Assembly: GCA_009838035.1 (NCBI GenBank)
Contig: VXSK01000025.1
Location: 1 to 34,398, forward strand
Reading direction: 5' to 3'
DNA length: 34,398 nucleotides
From: Gammaproteobacteria bacterium
Lineage (GTDB): Bacteria; Pseudomonadota; Gammaproteobacteria; Steroidobacterales; Foliamicaceae
Part shown: piece after piece, positions 8,838 to 16,904 of the stretch
How the letters are laid out: each line of letters begins with the position of its first letter
Position numbering within the stretch: position 1 is the first letter of the stretch
The notes under the pieces: generated by a model
The model's database searches: none
What the model was told of the DNA's origin: nothing
Seen by the model: the letters and a program-made list of their open reading frames with translations, nothing else
Made by a program: the position numbers and the translations under genes

Positions 8838-9290
8838 TCAGAACGAATAGAAACCACCAAGGTGCAACACCACAATGTCCTCGCCCCCGCTCACCACGCC
8901 GCGATCGACGAAGAAACGTGCGCCGTAGCGCCGGCCCACCGTGAGGCTGGCGCCGAACGTGCGCGACCGCTCACCGCCGTCGTACTCCACCGCCGCGCGG
9001 ATCGCCGGACGCACCGGCCAGTCGAATCGTCCGACACGCACCGAGACACCGATTCGATGGGCGGTGCCCGCCAGATCCACGCAGCGGTAGTTCTCCAGCA
9101 TGTAGTACAGGGACACCGGCCCCGCCCCGCCCCGTTGGACGCCGGCGTATTGTCCGGGACACGCGGGGCTTTTCCCGCCGGAAAGGCCGGCTTCGAGCAT
9201 TGGCGATCCCGGCGCGGGTTGTGTCTGCGCCCACACCGATTGCGCCAACAGAATGCCCAAAAGCAGATGTCTCAACCCGATACTCCGCAC
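8838..9290 (-). CDS. Small exported protein, probable outer-membrane beta-barrel
   Basis: From the GTG at 9290 this is a 150-residue protein with a clean signal peptide: basic start, LLLGILLAQSV core, and probable cleavage after VWAQ or nearby. The mature part has alternating patterns typical of short beta strands and ends in an aromatic phenylalanine (GGFYSF), a common signal for outer-membrane insertion. Two cysteines (CPGQ, YRCVD) could form a disulphide. No family is recognised. The start was chosen because the signal sequence begins there; an ATG at 9371 would add 27 hydrophilic residues. It is the last of three similar genes on this strand. Confidence 0.7.
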   Translation of the reverse strand: MRSIGLRHLLLGILLAQSVWAQTQPAPGSPMLEAGLSGGKSPACPGQYAGVQRGGAGPVSLYYMLENYRCVDLAGTAHRIGVSVRVGRFDWPVRPAIRAAVEYDGGERSRTFGASLTVGRRYGARFFVDRGVVSGGEDIVVLHLGGFYSF

Positions 9291-9463
9291 CGTCGACCGA
9301 TTGTATCCGCTCCACTCCGCCAGCCGGTGTTCCGCCCGGCATTCGGCGTGGCCCGCCGCGTGCTCCTTCATCGGCCATTCCGAACGACACTCGACGGTAT
9401 TGCGTTCCGACGCGACTCCGCTCCGGGTTCGGGGCGGCGATACCGCCTCCCCATCCGCCCCTG

Positions 9464-10399
9464 CTACGGCAAGGCGAAACGCATCGTCAGCACGATGGAG
9501 TACCGGTCCGTGTCGTCGGTCCTCGTCCAGGTGGACACGGGCTCGCTGCCGTCCAGACGCAGGTTCGGCGGGTGGCTGCGCAGCACGCCGCCTCCATAGG
9601 CTCCGGACTCGAACGCGGCGAAACGGGTCCACTGGACCTTGATCGCCACCGAAACCGTATCCGTAAGCGGCCGCGATGCGCCCGCGAGCACGGTGAACCC
9701 GGCCATCGTGTCCTTGAGCGCCGAGCGGCCCGTGCTGACCGTTCCCGCGAGATTGCCGAGAATCTCCTCCGCGTTGGGCTGGTCGCGCCCGGTCAGGATG
9801 TCTTCCGGGTCGGCGCTCCGGGCCCAGAGCCAGGAGAAGTCCTTGCGCGCCTTCGCAACGCCGACGCCCACGCCCGCGAAAGGCGTCCACAGGCTGCGGT
9901 TGGGCCAGTCGCGATAAGCGACGGCGAACAGTTCGTGGGAACTCGCCGTACCCAGCGACTCCTCGCCCGTGGACAGTTCGTTGCCGATCTTGTCGAAGTC
10001 GATGCCCGAGGCGTCGGTCGAGGACACGGTCTGATCGAAATGCGTCGTGTGGTAACCGTAGACGACGGCCGCCCTGAATCGCGGCGAAAAGCGATACCCC
10101 AGTGCCGCTTCGGCGGAGAAGCCCCGGCCGCCGTCGAACGGCGCGGCCCATCCGTCCCCCGTACCGCGGCCCGGCGCGGTGCAGCCGGGCACCGACAACG
10201 CCCGCGGGTTGATGTATTCGTCGCAGATGCTGGCGCGATCGTTGCTGCGGCTGCGCAGCGTGACGTCGCCGGTGACGTTGCCGCCCAGCGAAACGCTCGC
10301 ATAAAGCGGCTCGGCCTGCGCTTGCGCGGGCAGAAGCGTTGCGCCCAGGAACGCGAGCAGCACGGCGAAGTGCCTGCGCGGGGACCGCCGATTGCCCAT
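9464..10399 (-). CDS. Outer-membrane beta-barrel-like protein
   Basis: This 311-residue protein has an N-terminal signal peptide (RRHFAVLLAFLGATLLP, probable cleavage after QAQA). Its body is rich in alternating strands, such as FSAEAALGYRFSPRFRAAV, WTPFAGVGVGVAKARKDF and YSIVLTMRFALP at the end, as expected of a barrel of roughly 8-12 strands. A GAGAGG ribosome-binding site precedes the ATG at 10399. It resembles the next gene in order and strand pattern, so the two are probably paralogues. Its function is unknown. Its position among integrases suggests cargo of a mobile region. Confidence 0.75.
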   Translation of the reverse strand: MGNRRSPRRHFAVLLAFLGATLLPAQAQAEPLYASVSLGGNVTGDVTLRSRSNDRASICDEYINPRALSVPGCTAPGRGTGDGWAAPFDGGRGFSAEAALGYRFSPRFRAAVVYGYHTTHFDQTVSSTDASGIDFDKIGNELSTGEESLGTASSHELFAVAYRDWPNRSLWTPFAGVGVGVAKARKDFSWLWARSADPEDILTGRDQPNAEEILGNLAGTVSTGRSALKDTMAGFTVLAGASRPLTDTVSVAIKVQWTRFAAFESGAYGGGVLRSHPPNLRLDGSEPVSTWTRTDDTDRYSIVLTMRFALP

Positions 10400-10485
10400 G
10401 GCATGCCTCTCGGGGGGGGAACAGGGAGTCGTTCATGACGCGGCGGTGGGCGCCACGGGAGTCACGCCGTTGGGCGCCGCCGCGT

Positions 10486-11367
10486 TCATTCGCCGATCCC
10501 GCGCCTGAATGCGAGCATCAGGGTCCAGCTTCGCCCGCCGCCGAACGCATTGGTGTTCGTGAAAGTGGGGTCCACCACATGCATCGGATGGGTCTGGTAG
10601 GTACCCGTGTCCTCGAACTCTCCGGTCGCCGACCAGCTCAGCCGCAACCCCAACGAGGTCCTGCGGCCCAGCGCGTAGTCCGCCCCGGCGTGCACCCGCC
10701 AGACGAACGCGGTGTCGTTCAGGTCCTCGTCCTGCACGCTGTTGTAGAACGAGAGCGGCGGGTCGTGGACCTCGGCCGCGGCGGACACGTTGCGGTAGTC
10801 GGTGGAGAACCGCACGCCGGCCATTTCCACGGACGACTGCCCGAGCCCGGCGCCGACAAACGGCGTGAGCGCACCCCAGGCGTTCGGGAAATCGTAATAG
10901 GCGTCCAGGGTAACGGAACGCACGCGCCGGCGGTCGATCGCGCCGCGTCCATTGGAGGCGACGGTGCCGCCGGCCCGAGGCCGGATGGCCGAGCCGTCGA
11001 GGTAGGCGATGCCCGCGAACGTCTGGCGGGTGTCGTTCGTGCGCTGCGCGACCGCCAGCTCCAGCCGGGTTCGTCCGAAGAACCGGCCGAGGGACAGTTC
11101 GAACGCCGCGCCGCTGTCCAGTGCGATGTCGTAGCGCCAGCGGTAGCCCGACACGGTGGGGATCGGCACTTCGTCGAAACACGCCGCGTCCGGGGTGCAG
11201 AAGCGGTCCCGGTTCCAGCCTTCCTGCGTCAGGTCGGAGGTCCATCCCGCGCCAAGGCCAGCGCCCAGATACCACCCTGACCGCGCTGACCCGTCGTCCG
11301 CTGCCCTGGCCACCGAGCCCGCCGCGAGCAGAACGGCAATGACCGAAATCGCCGGCGTCACGCGCAT
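10486..11367 (-). CDS. Outer-membrane beta-barrel-like protein
   Basis: This 293-residue protein has a signal peptide (AISVIAVLLAAGSVARA, probable cleavage before ADDG). The mature part begins with a strand motif (GWYLGAGLGAGW), contains two cysteines near CTPDAACF, and continues with barrel-like strands (WGALTPFVGAGLG, RRTSLGLRLSWSATGEF, SWTLMLAFRRG). An AGAGGG ribosome-binding site precedes the ATG. It appears to head a three-gene minus-strand set with the two genes downstream, spaced by 86 and 173 nt. Function and ligand cannot be assigned from sequence alone. Confidence 0.75.
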   Translation of the reverse strand: MRVTPAISVIAVLLAAGSVARAADDGSARSGWYLGAGLGAGWTSDLTQEGWNRDRFCTPDAACFDEVPIPTVSGYRWRYDIALDSGAAFELSLGRFFGRTRLELAVAQRTNDTRQTFAGIAYLDGSAIRPRAGGTVASNGRGAIDRRRVRSVTLDAYYDFPNAWGALTPFVGAGLGQSSVEMAGVRFSTDYRNVSAAAEVHDPPLSFYNSVQDEDLNDTAFVWRVHAGADYALGRRTSLGLRLSWSATGEFEDTGTYQTHPMHVVDPTFTNTNAFGGGRSWTLMLAFRRGIGE

Positions 11368-11436
11368 CGGACCCTCTTTCCGCCGTCCACTGTCCTCTCC
11401 TGAAAAAACCCCGGCATCCTACCATCGCCCTGCCAC

Positions 11437-11496
11437 GCGAGGCGCTCGCAACTCGGCGGGAGCCTGCCCACGATCGGGAGGCTCCTCGGTCGCCCC
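11437..11496 (+). pseudogene. Decayed C-terminal scrap of a P4-type integrase
   Basis: Read in the frame starting at 11437, the DNA encodes ARRSQLGGSLPTIGRLLGRP. This matches the LALGESLPMIGKLLGHRK segment of the integrases at 5611-8792, including their conserved SLPMIGKLLGH box, but the catalytic histidine is replaced by arginine and nothing else of the gene remains. It marks a former integrase end to the right of the exported-protein genes. Confidence 0.6.
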
Positions 11497-11500
11497 ATGG

Positions 11501-11737
11501 CACTGTCCGGCCCGGCGCGCCGCCAACCCACAGTCCCGCCGCGCCCTCTCCTGGAGGACAGTGGATTCCCGCGTGTCGCCCGTCCCGGACGAAGCGGCCG
11601 GCCTGGTGCGCCATGAGGAGTCGGAGGCCGGCCCGGACGGGGCGAGCCCCGGGGGGCTGGCGCGTGTGCGCGCGCCGTCCAAGCCCGGGACGGACCCCGA
11701 TGTTCCTTCCTCCCGCCCGTCCAGGAGCCTTTACGCC
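11501..11737 (+). promoter_or_regulatory. GC-rich leader upstream of radC, possible structured RNA
   Basis: About 240 non-coding bases precede radC. They contain several hairpin-forming runs (gaggccggcccgg, ggggcgagccccgggg) and the string ACCCACAGTCCCGCCG at 11527-11542. That string recurs with small changes in the leaders before the AAA ATPase and ParB genes. The leader ends in a GGAG box before the radC ATG. A conserved RNA called the radC motif has been described upstream of radC and other DNA-related genes in Proteobacteria; this may be an example, but I could not fold or align it. Confidence 0.45.
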
Positions 11738-11962
11738 ATGACCGCATCCACAACCGCCGCCGACAACCGCTTCCAAGCCCTCACGCCCGCCTCGCTCTCG
11801 AAGTGCGAGAAGTCCTCCGTCGTCTCCCTCGCGCTGGCCGTGCTCAAGCAGCGCCAGCGGCCCGGCCGCCTCCTGAAGTCTCCGCGGGACATCGCGGATT
11901 TCCTGCGCCTGAAGCTCGCCGGCCGGCGCAACGAGGTCTTCGGCGTCATTTTTCTCGACTAA
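11738..11962 (+). pseudogene. radC: RadC-like JAMM protein, 5' fragment interrupted by RIT element 1
   Basis: This fragment encodes the first 74 residues (starting MTASTTAADNRFQAL, ending NEVFGVIFLD) of a short RadC-like protein of the kind carried by plasmids and islands. It holds the conserved glutamate of the JAMM fold before reaching a TAA created by the insertion. Joined to 15429-15710, the frame is exactly 504 bases (167 residues) with no missing or extra base. As it stands the gene is split and would give only a truncated product. Confidence 0.93.
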
Positions 11963-12041
11963 TGTGTAGCACTCAGTAATGTGAAGTTGGGTCGTCAATC
12001 CCTTGCAACTGCTGGAAGTCGACAACGTCAACTCCACATAA
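11954..12041. repeat. RIT element 1 left end: inverted repeat and recombinase-type boxes
   Basis: After CTCGAC the end contains three versions of a box resembling TTATGTGGA: TAATGTGTAG at 11960-11969, TAATGTGAAG at 11977-11986 and, inverted, TCCACATAA at 12033-12041. The same box recurs at the right end. These are probable binding sites for the element's recombinases. The first 17 bp form the terminal inverted repeat. Confidence 0.7.
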
Positions 12042-12047
12042 GCGCGG

Positions 12048-13070
12048 TCACAGCCGTCGCATCCATTTGACCATGTCGAGCTGCGGCGGCGACATGTGAC
12101 CGGCCACGGGTTCGGGCATCACGTCCGGAAAGACCTGCGAGAGCGCCTGGCACTTGGTGTCGATATCGGCACGGGCGTACTGCATCGTTGGGATCAGCGT
12201 TGCGTGACCCAACCACTGGCTGATGGTGGCGAAGTCAACACCGGCCTTCAGCAGGTGGATCGCGGTGGTATGCCGCAACGAGTGCGGGTGAATCCGTTTG
12301 CCGCGCAACGTTGGCACGCTGTCCGCGCAAGCTTCGACACGCTTGTTCAACAGGTAGCGCACGCCGAAGCGTGTGAGCTTGCGACCCCGTCGGTTGGTGA
12401 AGAGCGGGCTGTCCGCATCGACCGACGACGACTGTTCGATGAGCGTACGCAACCGCACGGCGGTGCGGGCCCAGATCGGACAGCTGCGTGTCTTGCCGCC
12501 CTTGCCGCGCAGGCGAACTTGATACGGCGGCTCGAGTCGAATGTCACCGACCGTGATGTCGAGCACTTCCTGTACCCGCGCGCCGGTGTTGAACATGAGC
12601 GCGAACAACGCCTGATCGCGGCGATCGCTGACCGATGCCTCGCGAGGTAGCTTCAGCAGCGCCTCGACTTCTGCCTCGTCGAGATACTCGACCGGACCGC
12701 GACCGGCGGTGCGCTTGAACGGGATACCCAGGATGCGTTGCAGTTCGGTCATCCGCTCGGGGTACTCGCCGACGGCAAAGCGTGCAAAGGTATGCAGTGC
12801 TGCCAGACGCGCGTTGCGCGTGGCGATGCTGTTGCCACGCTCGCTTTCCAAGTAAGCCAGGAAACGACCGACGCAGGCTGCAGTGAGATGGTCAAAATCG
12901 AGATCTTCAACGCGTCGCTCACGCTGCTCGGCTGCGAAACGCAGGTACAGCACCAGTGCGTCGCGGTAACTGTGGATGGTGTGTGCACTCATGCCGCGAA
13001 GCGTCGGTAGATACTCCTGGAAGAACCGCACGATGCAGCGGCTCAGTGCGTTGGGACCTGGATGCTTCAT
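12048..13070 (-). CDS. Tyrosine recombinase, third gene of RIT element 1 (RitC type)
   Basis: This 340-residue protein has an N-terminal SAM-like core-binding domain (LRGMSAHTIHSYRDALVLYL) and a catalytic domain with FNTGARVQEVLDI (first arginine), PHSLRHTTA (complete HxxR box), QWLGHATL and the tyrosine of TMQYARAD. Its XerC/D-like size and lack of an arm-binding domain fit RIT recombinases. The ATG overlaps the stop of the preceding gene (ATGA), so translation is coupled. The three proteins are thought to act together in moving the element. Confidence 0.93.
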   Translation of the reverse strand: MKHPGPNALSRCIVRFFQEYLPTLRGMSAHTIHSYRDALVLYLRFAAEQRERRVEDLDFDHLTAACVGRFLAYLESERGNSIATRNARLAALHTFARFAVGEYPERMTELQRILGIPFKRTAGRGPVEYLDEAEVEALLKLPREASVSDRRDQALFALMFNTGARVQEVLDITVGDIRLEPPYQVRLRGKGGKTRSCPIWARTAVRLRTLIEQSSSVDADSPLFTNRRGRKLTRFGVRYLLNKRVEACADSVPTLRGKRIHPHSLRHTTAIHLLKAGVDFATISQWLGHATLIPTMQYARADIDTKCQALSQVFPDVMPEPVAGHMSPPQLDMVKWMRRL

Positions 13071-14050
13071 GCCGGTTCTCCTTCGATGAGGTGACCGAAC
13101 CGACGCTCGAACTGGCTGCTTGCCGTGCGTGCAATCTCCGGGATCCAGTGCAGGTAATACGCTGTGGAAGCGATCGACTGATGACCCATGTACATCGCGA
13201 GCTTCGGCAAACAGGACTGCACGTCGGCACCGTCGCGATACCACCGCAGCAAGGCTTGCACGGCGAAGCTGTGGCGGAAGTCGTGGACCCGTGGCAAGCG
13301 GCCGTCCGCATCGCGGACGTTGGCCGCGATGCACAGTTGACGTATGCCGGCGTTGATGGCACGGCCGCAGTAGTCGTGGATGACGGTGGTGTGCTGGTGA
13401 CCGCCGATCAACGGCGCATCGGCGAACACGTTCCACGGTGAAGCCAGGCGTTGCTTGAGATACGCTCGAAGCTCACGTTGAGCATCTATCGACAGTGGCA
13501 CGAACCGCGACTTGTAGAACTTGGTGTCGCGGATCTTAGCCGTACCGTTCTTGAGATCGATGTCGCCAAGCCGAAGGCGCACTAGCTCGCCTCGGCGAAG
13601 ACCTGCGGTGTAGAGCAGCACGACTGCAAGGCGCATCATGGCCGATCGCAGTGGTACCGCTCCGTGACAGCGCAACGCTTCGGTCGCGCGGAGCAGTCCT
13701 GCGATCTGAGATGGGCTAACGATCACCGGCGCTCGGTGGGGCTGCCGCTGTGGGAATCGCGAGGCATCGGGCACGAAGCAGTCGGGCTCGATGCGCTGAC
13801 GGTACAGGCAGAGCTTGCGCACAACACGTTGGTAAGTGCGACGCACGTTGGCGCACAGGCCCCGATGCGTGGCACACCACTGCTCGAAAAGCACCTGGTC
13901 AAGATCGATCGTGCCGCGCTCCGCCAGAAAGCGGCACAGTCGTTTGATCGTCCAGGTGTCGTGGTAGAAGCTACGGCCGAGCGCCTTCATGTGCTCGGTG
14001 TAGCGATGCGCCCAGTGCTCGAAGACGGTGCTTGGATTATCGATGCGCAT
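13067..14050 (-). CDS. Tyrosine recombinase, second gene of RIT element 1 (RitB type)
   Basis: From the ATG at 14050 (MRIDNPSTVFEHWAHRY) the protein is 327 residues and overlaps the end of the first recombinase gene by 14 bases. It has the phage-integrase catalytic domain: TAGLRRGELVRL (first arginine), VHDFRHSFA (complete HxxR box), YMGHQSI and a tyrosine in TAYYLHW. A longer in-frame extension upstream merely overlaps the previous gene. The middle gene of RIT trios typically has this size. Confidence 0.92.
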   Translation of the reverse strand: MRIDNPSTVFEHWAHRYTEHMKALGRSFYHDTWTIKRLCRFLAERGTIDLDQVLFEQWCATHRGLCANVRRTYQRVVRKLCLYRQRIEPDCFVPDASRFPQRQPHRAPVIVSPSQIAGLLRATEALRCHGAVPLRSAMMRLAVVLLYTAGLRRGELVRLRLGDIDLKNGTAKIRDTKFYKSRFVPLSIDAQRELRAYLKQRLASPWNVFADAPLIGGHQHTTVIHDYCGRAINAGIRQLCIAANVRDADGRLPRVHDFRHSFAVQALLRWYRDGADVQSCLPKLAMYMGHQSIASTAYYLHWIPEIARTASSQFERRFGHLIEGEPA

Positions 14051-15257
14051 GACACTCTCCCGGCAACGGCAGGGCCACATCGCGCAGCGCGTCGATCTGC
14101 AGCCGAAGATACGTGCTGGTGGCTTCCAGGGTCGTGTGACCGAGGAGGTCGCCGATCGCCTTGACGCCGACGTTGCGTTCCAACAAGCGCATGGCGAACC
14201 CATGTCGGAGACCGTAAGGTGATGCATCGTTCAGCGGCAGCCCGCTACGTTTTACGCAGCGGCGGAATGCCGTGGCGATGGCACCACGAGTCAACGGGCC
14301 GGACGGCGCGATGAAGCGCGGGAACAGCTCGGGTCGATCGGTAGCCGGTCGGCCCTCACGAAGGTAGCGCCGTAACACCTTGGCGGCGGGACCGGTCAAC
14401 GGCAACAGCAGTGTGGAGCGCGTCTTGCTCTGTTCGACCCGGATCGTGCGTGCTTGCCAGTCGATCGAGTCAAGTCTCAGCAGGGGGATCTCACCTGTGC
14501 GCAGTCCGTACTGTGCCATCAGGTAGAAGATCGCGTGATCGCGAAGACCGATTGGCTTTGATCGGTCGATCGACTCGAGTAGCCGTTCGACCAGCGCCCA
14601 TGGAATCGCTCGCGGCGGCCGCTCGCCTCGATACCGACGCGGACTATCGAACATATCCAAGCCCGCCGGTAGATCGCCGCGGTCGGTGCAAAAGCGCAAG
14701 AACAGGCGCAGTTGGGCGGCGAGGGTGCTCAAGCTCCGGCGGTGTATCTGGCGAGACCGTACGGCGATGAAGCGCTCAACGTCCCCGGCGGTCACGTTCG
14801 CCAGACGGCCACCTGGTGGCAGTACCGTGTTGAGGAACGACTTGACGTGCCCCTCGTGCTGCTTAACGGTGGCCGGCGCCAGACCGCGAATCTCCAAGAG
14901 ATACTCATGGTAGGCGTCCATCAACTCGACGTGCGGCCCAGTGCTCGGCGGATCGATCCATTGATCGCAGGAGCGCAGAAAATGCCCAAAGGCGCAACGT
15001 GTGGCTGCGAAGCCTTGCGGTCGCTTGGGATGCGCAATGATCTGTTCCAGCTCGGCTTGCGAGAAACAGCGATCGCGTGGAAGGGGCGCGAGTGGCTCAA
15101 GTGAGTGACGCAATGCCGCCACGTGGCCGCGGATCACAGCCTTGCAGTAGCCGGAGGCCTTGAGCCAAGCGGAAAAGTCGTCGAGCCAATCGGCGACCGA
15201 TGAGCCCGCGTACCAATAGTAGCGCTTGTGCGGATAGATGTGCGTGCGCATAGACAT
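14037..15257 (-). CDS. Tyrosine recombinase, first gene of RIT element 1 (RitA type)
   Basis: This 406-residue recombinase opens the trio. Its N-terminus includes DWLDDFSAWLKASGYCKAVI, the core-binding domain follows, and the catalytic domain has AQYGLRTGEIPLL (first arginine), KAIGDLLGHTTL and a tyrosine in TSTYLRLQ. In the HxxR box the first histidine is a tyrosine (SPYGLRHGFA); the RitA-type protein of the second element has the same change. The gene begins just inside the right end of the element, so its promoter must lie in the end sequences. Confidence 0.92.
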   Translation of the reverse strand: MSMRTHIYPHKRYYWYAGSSVADWLDDFSAWLKASGYCKAVIRGHVAALRHSLEPLAPLPRDRCFSQAELEQIIAHPKRPQGFAATRCAFGHFLRSCDQWIDPPSTGPHVELMDAYHEYLLEIRGLAPATVKQHEGHVKSFLNTVLPPGGRLANVTAGDVERFIAVRSRQIHRRSLSTLAAQLRLFLRFCTDRGDLPAGLDMFDSPRRYRGERPPRAIPWALVERLLESIDRSKPIGLRDHAIFYLMAQYGLRTGEIPLLRLDSIDWQARTIRVEQSKTRSTLLLPLTGPAAKVLRRYLREGRPATDRPELFPRFIAPSGPLTRGAIATAFRRCVKRSGLPLNDASPYGLRHGFAMRLLERNVGVKAIGDLLGHTTLEATSTYLRLQIDALRDVALPLPGECHAHR

Positions 15258-15428
15258 GTCGATCTCCCATAGTGGTTGAGGGGACCGATCATCCTACGTG
15301 CGCGCGGAACTACTTATGTGAAGCAGCTTGGTCAATGTGCCAAGCACCAAAGCACCCAAAAGCACCTTGCTCCACATAAACAGTCGCTACACATTAGTCG
15401 AGTTATGTGGATATCCACATAACTCGAC
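15258..15428. repeat. RIT element 1 right end: boxes and 32-bp perfect palindrome
   Basis: This end carries TTATGTGAAG (15314-15323), TCCACATAA (15371-15379) and the 17-bp terminal inverted repeat (15386-15402). It finishes with a perfect 32-bp palindrome at 15397-15428: GTCGAG, then TTATGTGGATATCCACATAA, then CTCGAC. The palindrome is two head-to-head copies of the element's TTATGTGGA box flanked by the 6-bp core in both orientations. The left end lacks it. Confidence 0.85.
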
Positions 15429-15710
15429 ACCCGTCTGCGCCTGATCGAGATCGCTGAACTTTTCAACGGCACCATCGACGGGGCGACGGTCTATACGCGC
15501 GTGGTCGTGCAGCAGGCGCTCGAACGCGACGCCGCGGCCGTGATCGCCTTCCATAACCATCCGTCGGGGGTGGCCGAGCCCAGCGACGCGGACCGCACCC
15601 TGACCGAGAAGCTCGGCGGGGCGCTGGCGCTGGTCGACATGCGCCTGGTCGACCACCTCGTGGTCACCGACGGGCGGGCGGTTTCCATGGCCGAACGCGG
15701 CTGGCTGTGA
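15429..15710 (+). pseudogene. radC: RadC-like JAMM protein, 3' fragment
   Basis: These 94 codons complete the radC gene interrupted at 11959. They begin [15 protein letters not shown] and contain the JAMM metal motif [15 protein letters not shown]116, H118, S126 and D129 in the joined protein. The stop overlaps a GTG that starts the next gene (GTGA), so radC and the PP-loop gene formed a coupled pair before the insertions. RadC-like proteins on islands have no settled role; a link with recombination or DNA processing is usually assumed. Confidence 0.93.
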
Positions 15711-15844
15711 GCGGTCCCCTCCCTCGACGCCCGCGCCGGACCCGCCCCAGCGCCGAGCTCTTCCTCCCCGCCGAGTGCCGGGCGATGATCCGCAACGGCG
15801 CCCTCGTCGCGATCAGTTCTTATCGCGAGCGATTGACTATGTAG
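15707..15844 (+). pseudogene. PAPS-reductase-like PP-loop protein, 5' fragment interrupted by RIT element 2
   Basis: The frame starts at GTG 15707, overlapping the radC stop, and encodes 37 codons ending MIRNGALVAIS before entering the RIT element and stopping at 15842-15844. Joined to the downstream fragment after base 15819, the frame continues SSSGGKDSQAM, the PP-loop of PAPS-reductase-like ATP pyrophosphatases. An internal ATG at 15785 is a possible shorter start. The break lies in the codon immediately before the SGGKDS loop. Confidence 0.85.
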
Positions 15845-15905
15845 AGTGCATCGGGTAAGTCCTTGAATTTACTGAACAGCATGGCCGAGTGACTTACCAT
15901 AGTTA
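15818..15905 (+). repeat. RIT element 2 left inverted repeat (88 bp)
   Basis: The 88 bases from TCTTATCGCG to CATAGTTA are an exact reverse complement of 19423-19510. The inner end includes the stop codon of the last recombinase gene (15903-15905). Perfect identity over 88 bp implies recent activity or active maintenance. Confidence 0.97.
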
Positions 15906-16904
15906 AACCCTCGCGACCTCCTTCAGCATCGCCGTCAACCTGTCCTGCGCATGGTCGTATCGTCCTCTTCTGATCTGCGGTGCCGTTCTTGCTTCGAGCA
16001 CTTCGAGCCTTTCGAGCACATCAGTGCGCACATACACCTCGGTCGATTTCAAACCGAGATGGCCGAGCATGATCGAGACCTTTCGCACGTCGCCATTGGT
16101 TGCCTTGTAAGTGTTCATGGCGCAGCTGTGGCGCAGAACATGTGGAGTAACCGTTTTCCTCGCCATCGATGGCATCTTGCGTTTCGCAACCGATACGTGG
16201 AGCTTAAGCCGGTGTGCAAAACCATGTCGGCTCATCGGCCGTCCCCGGGCATTGAGGAAGACCCGGTCCACGTTGCTACTGGGTCGGATTGACAGCCAAT
16301 CTTCCAGCACTGACCGCGTCTCCTTCCAGAGAGGCAACACACGCTCACGTCGACCCTTCCCAAGCACATGCACGGTTTCCAGATTTTGTCCTAAGTCTGC
16401 GCGATTTATGCCGAGCAGCTCTGAGACTCGCAATCCGGCAGCATAGGTAAGATGGAGCATTGCGCGGTCCCGCACACCATTGGTCGTGGACGTGTCAGGC
16501 GCATCGAGTAATGCTTGCATTTCATCCTGATCGAGGTATTCGATCAGTCGTTGCTCGAATCGCTTTGAGGGTATTGCGCGCACCTGCCGTGACAACTCAA
16601 GGCATGACGCATCGCGATACTCCAGGTATCGGAAAAACGATTTCAGCGCGACTAGGCGAAGATTACGTGTCCGAATGCTGTTTTCTCGCTCCTTCTCAAG
16701 TGAATCGAGAAAATCTAGGACCACCTGCACGCTCAACTGCTCGATGGCGATTTGACTGGGCTCCGTCGACAATCTCGCAGCCGCAAATCTGGTGAACTGC
16801 AGAAAACTCTGCGCATAACTGGCGCTGGTGTGCACGCTCGCCCGCAAGTCTCGCGGCAAATGCACCCGCAGGAACGTCTCAAGATGCGGTGCAAGACATG
16901 TCAT
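15903..16904 (-). CDS. Tyrosine recombinase, third gene of RIT element 2 (RitC type)
   Basis: From the ATG at 16904 (MTCLAPHLETFLRVHLP), which follows a GGAGG box and overlaps the previous stop as ATGA, the protein is 333 residues. Motifs are TYAAGLRVSELLGI (first arginine), TPHVLRHSCA (complete HxxR box), IMLGHLGL and the tyrosine of TEVYVRTD. It is the counterpart of the 340-residue RitC-type protein of element 1 (both share ERxNSIxTRNxRLxAL), but is divergent. Its stop codon lies within the left inverted repeat. Confidence 0.93.
   Translation of the reverse strand: MTCLAPHLETFLRVHLPRDLRASVHTSASYAQSFLQFTRFAAARLSTEPSQIAIEQLSVQVVLDFLDSLEKERENSIRTRNLRLVALKSFFRYLEYRDASCLELSRQVRAIPSKRFEQRLIEYLDQDEMQALLDAPDTSTTNGVRDRAMLHLTYAAGLRVSELLGINRADLGQNLETVHVLGKGRRERVLPLWKETRSVLEDWLSIRPSSNVDRVFLNARGRPMSRHGFAHRLKLHVSVAKRKMPSMARKTVTPHVLRHSCAMNTYKATNGDVRKVSIMLGHLGLKSTEVYVRTDVLERLEVLEARTAPQIRRGRYDHAQDRLTAMLKEVARV

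Larger units (their letters stand above)
11954..15428 (-). mobile_element. RIT element 1 (recombinase-in-trio) inserted in radC
   Basis: This 3.5-kb element carries three overlapping tyrosine recombinase genes on one strand, the defining layout of RIT elements. It is bounded by direct copies of the 6-bp sequence CTCGAC (11954-11959 and 15423-15428), one of which belongs to radC. The outermost 17 bp are an inverted repeat: 11954-11970 matches 15386-15402 in reverse complement. Precise removal with one CTCGAC restores radC. No DDE transposase or other cargo is present. Confidence 0.92.
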
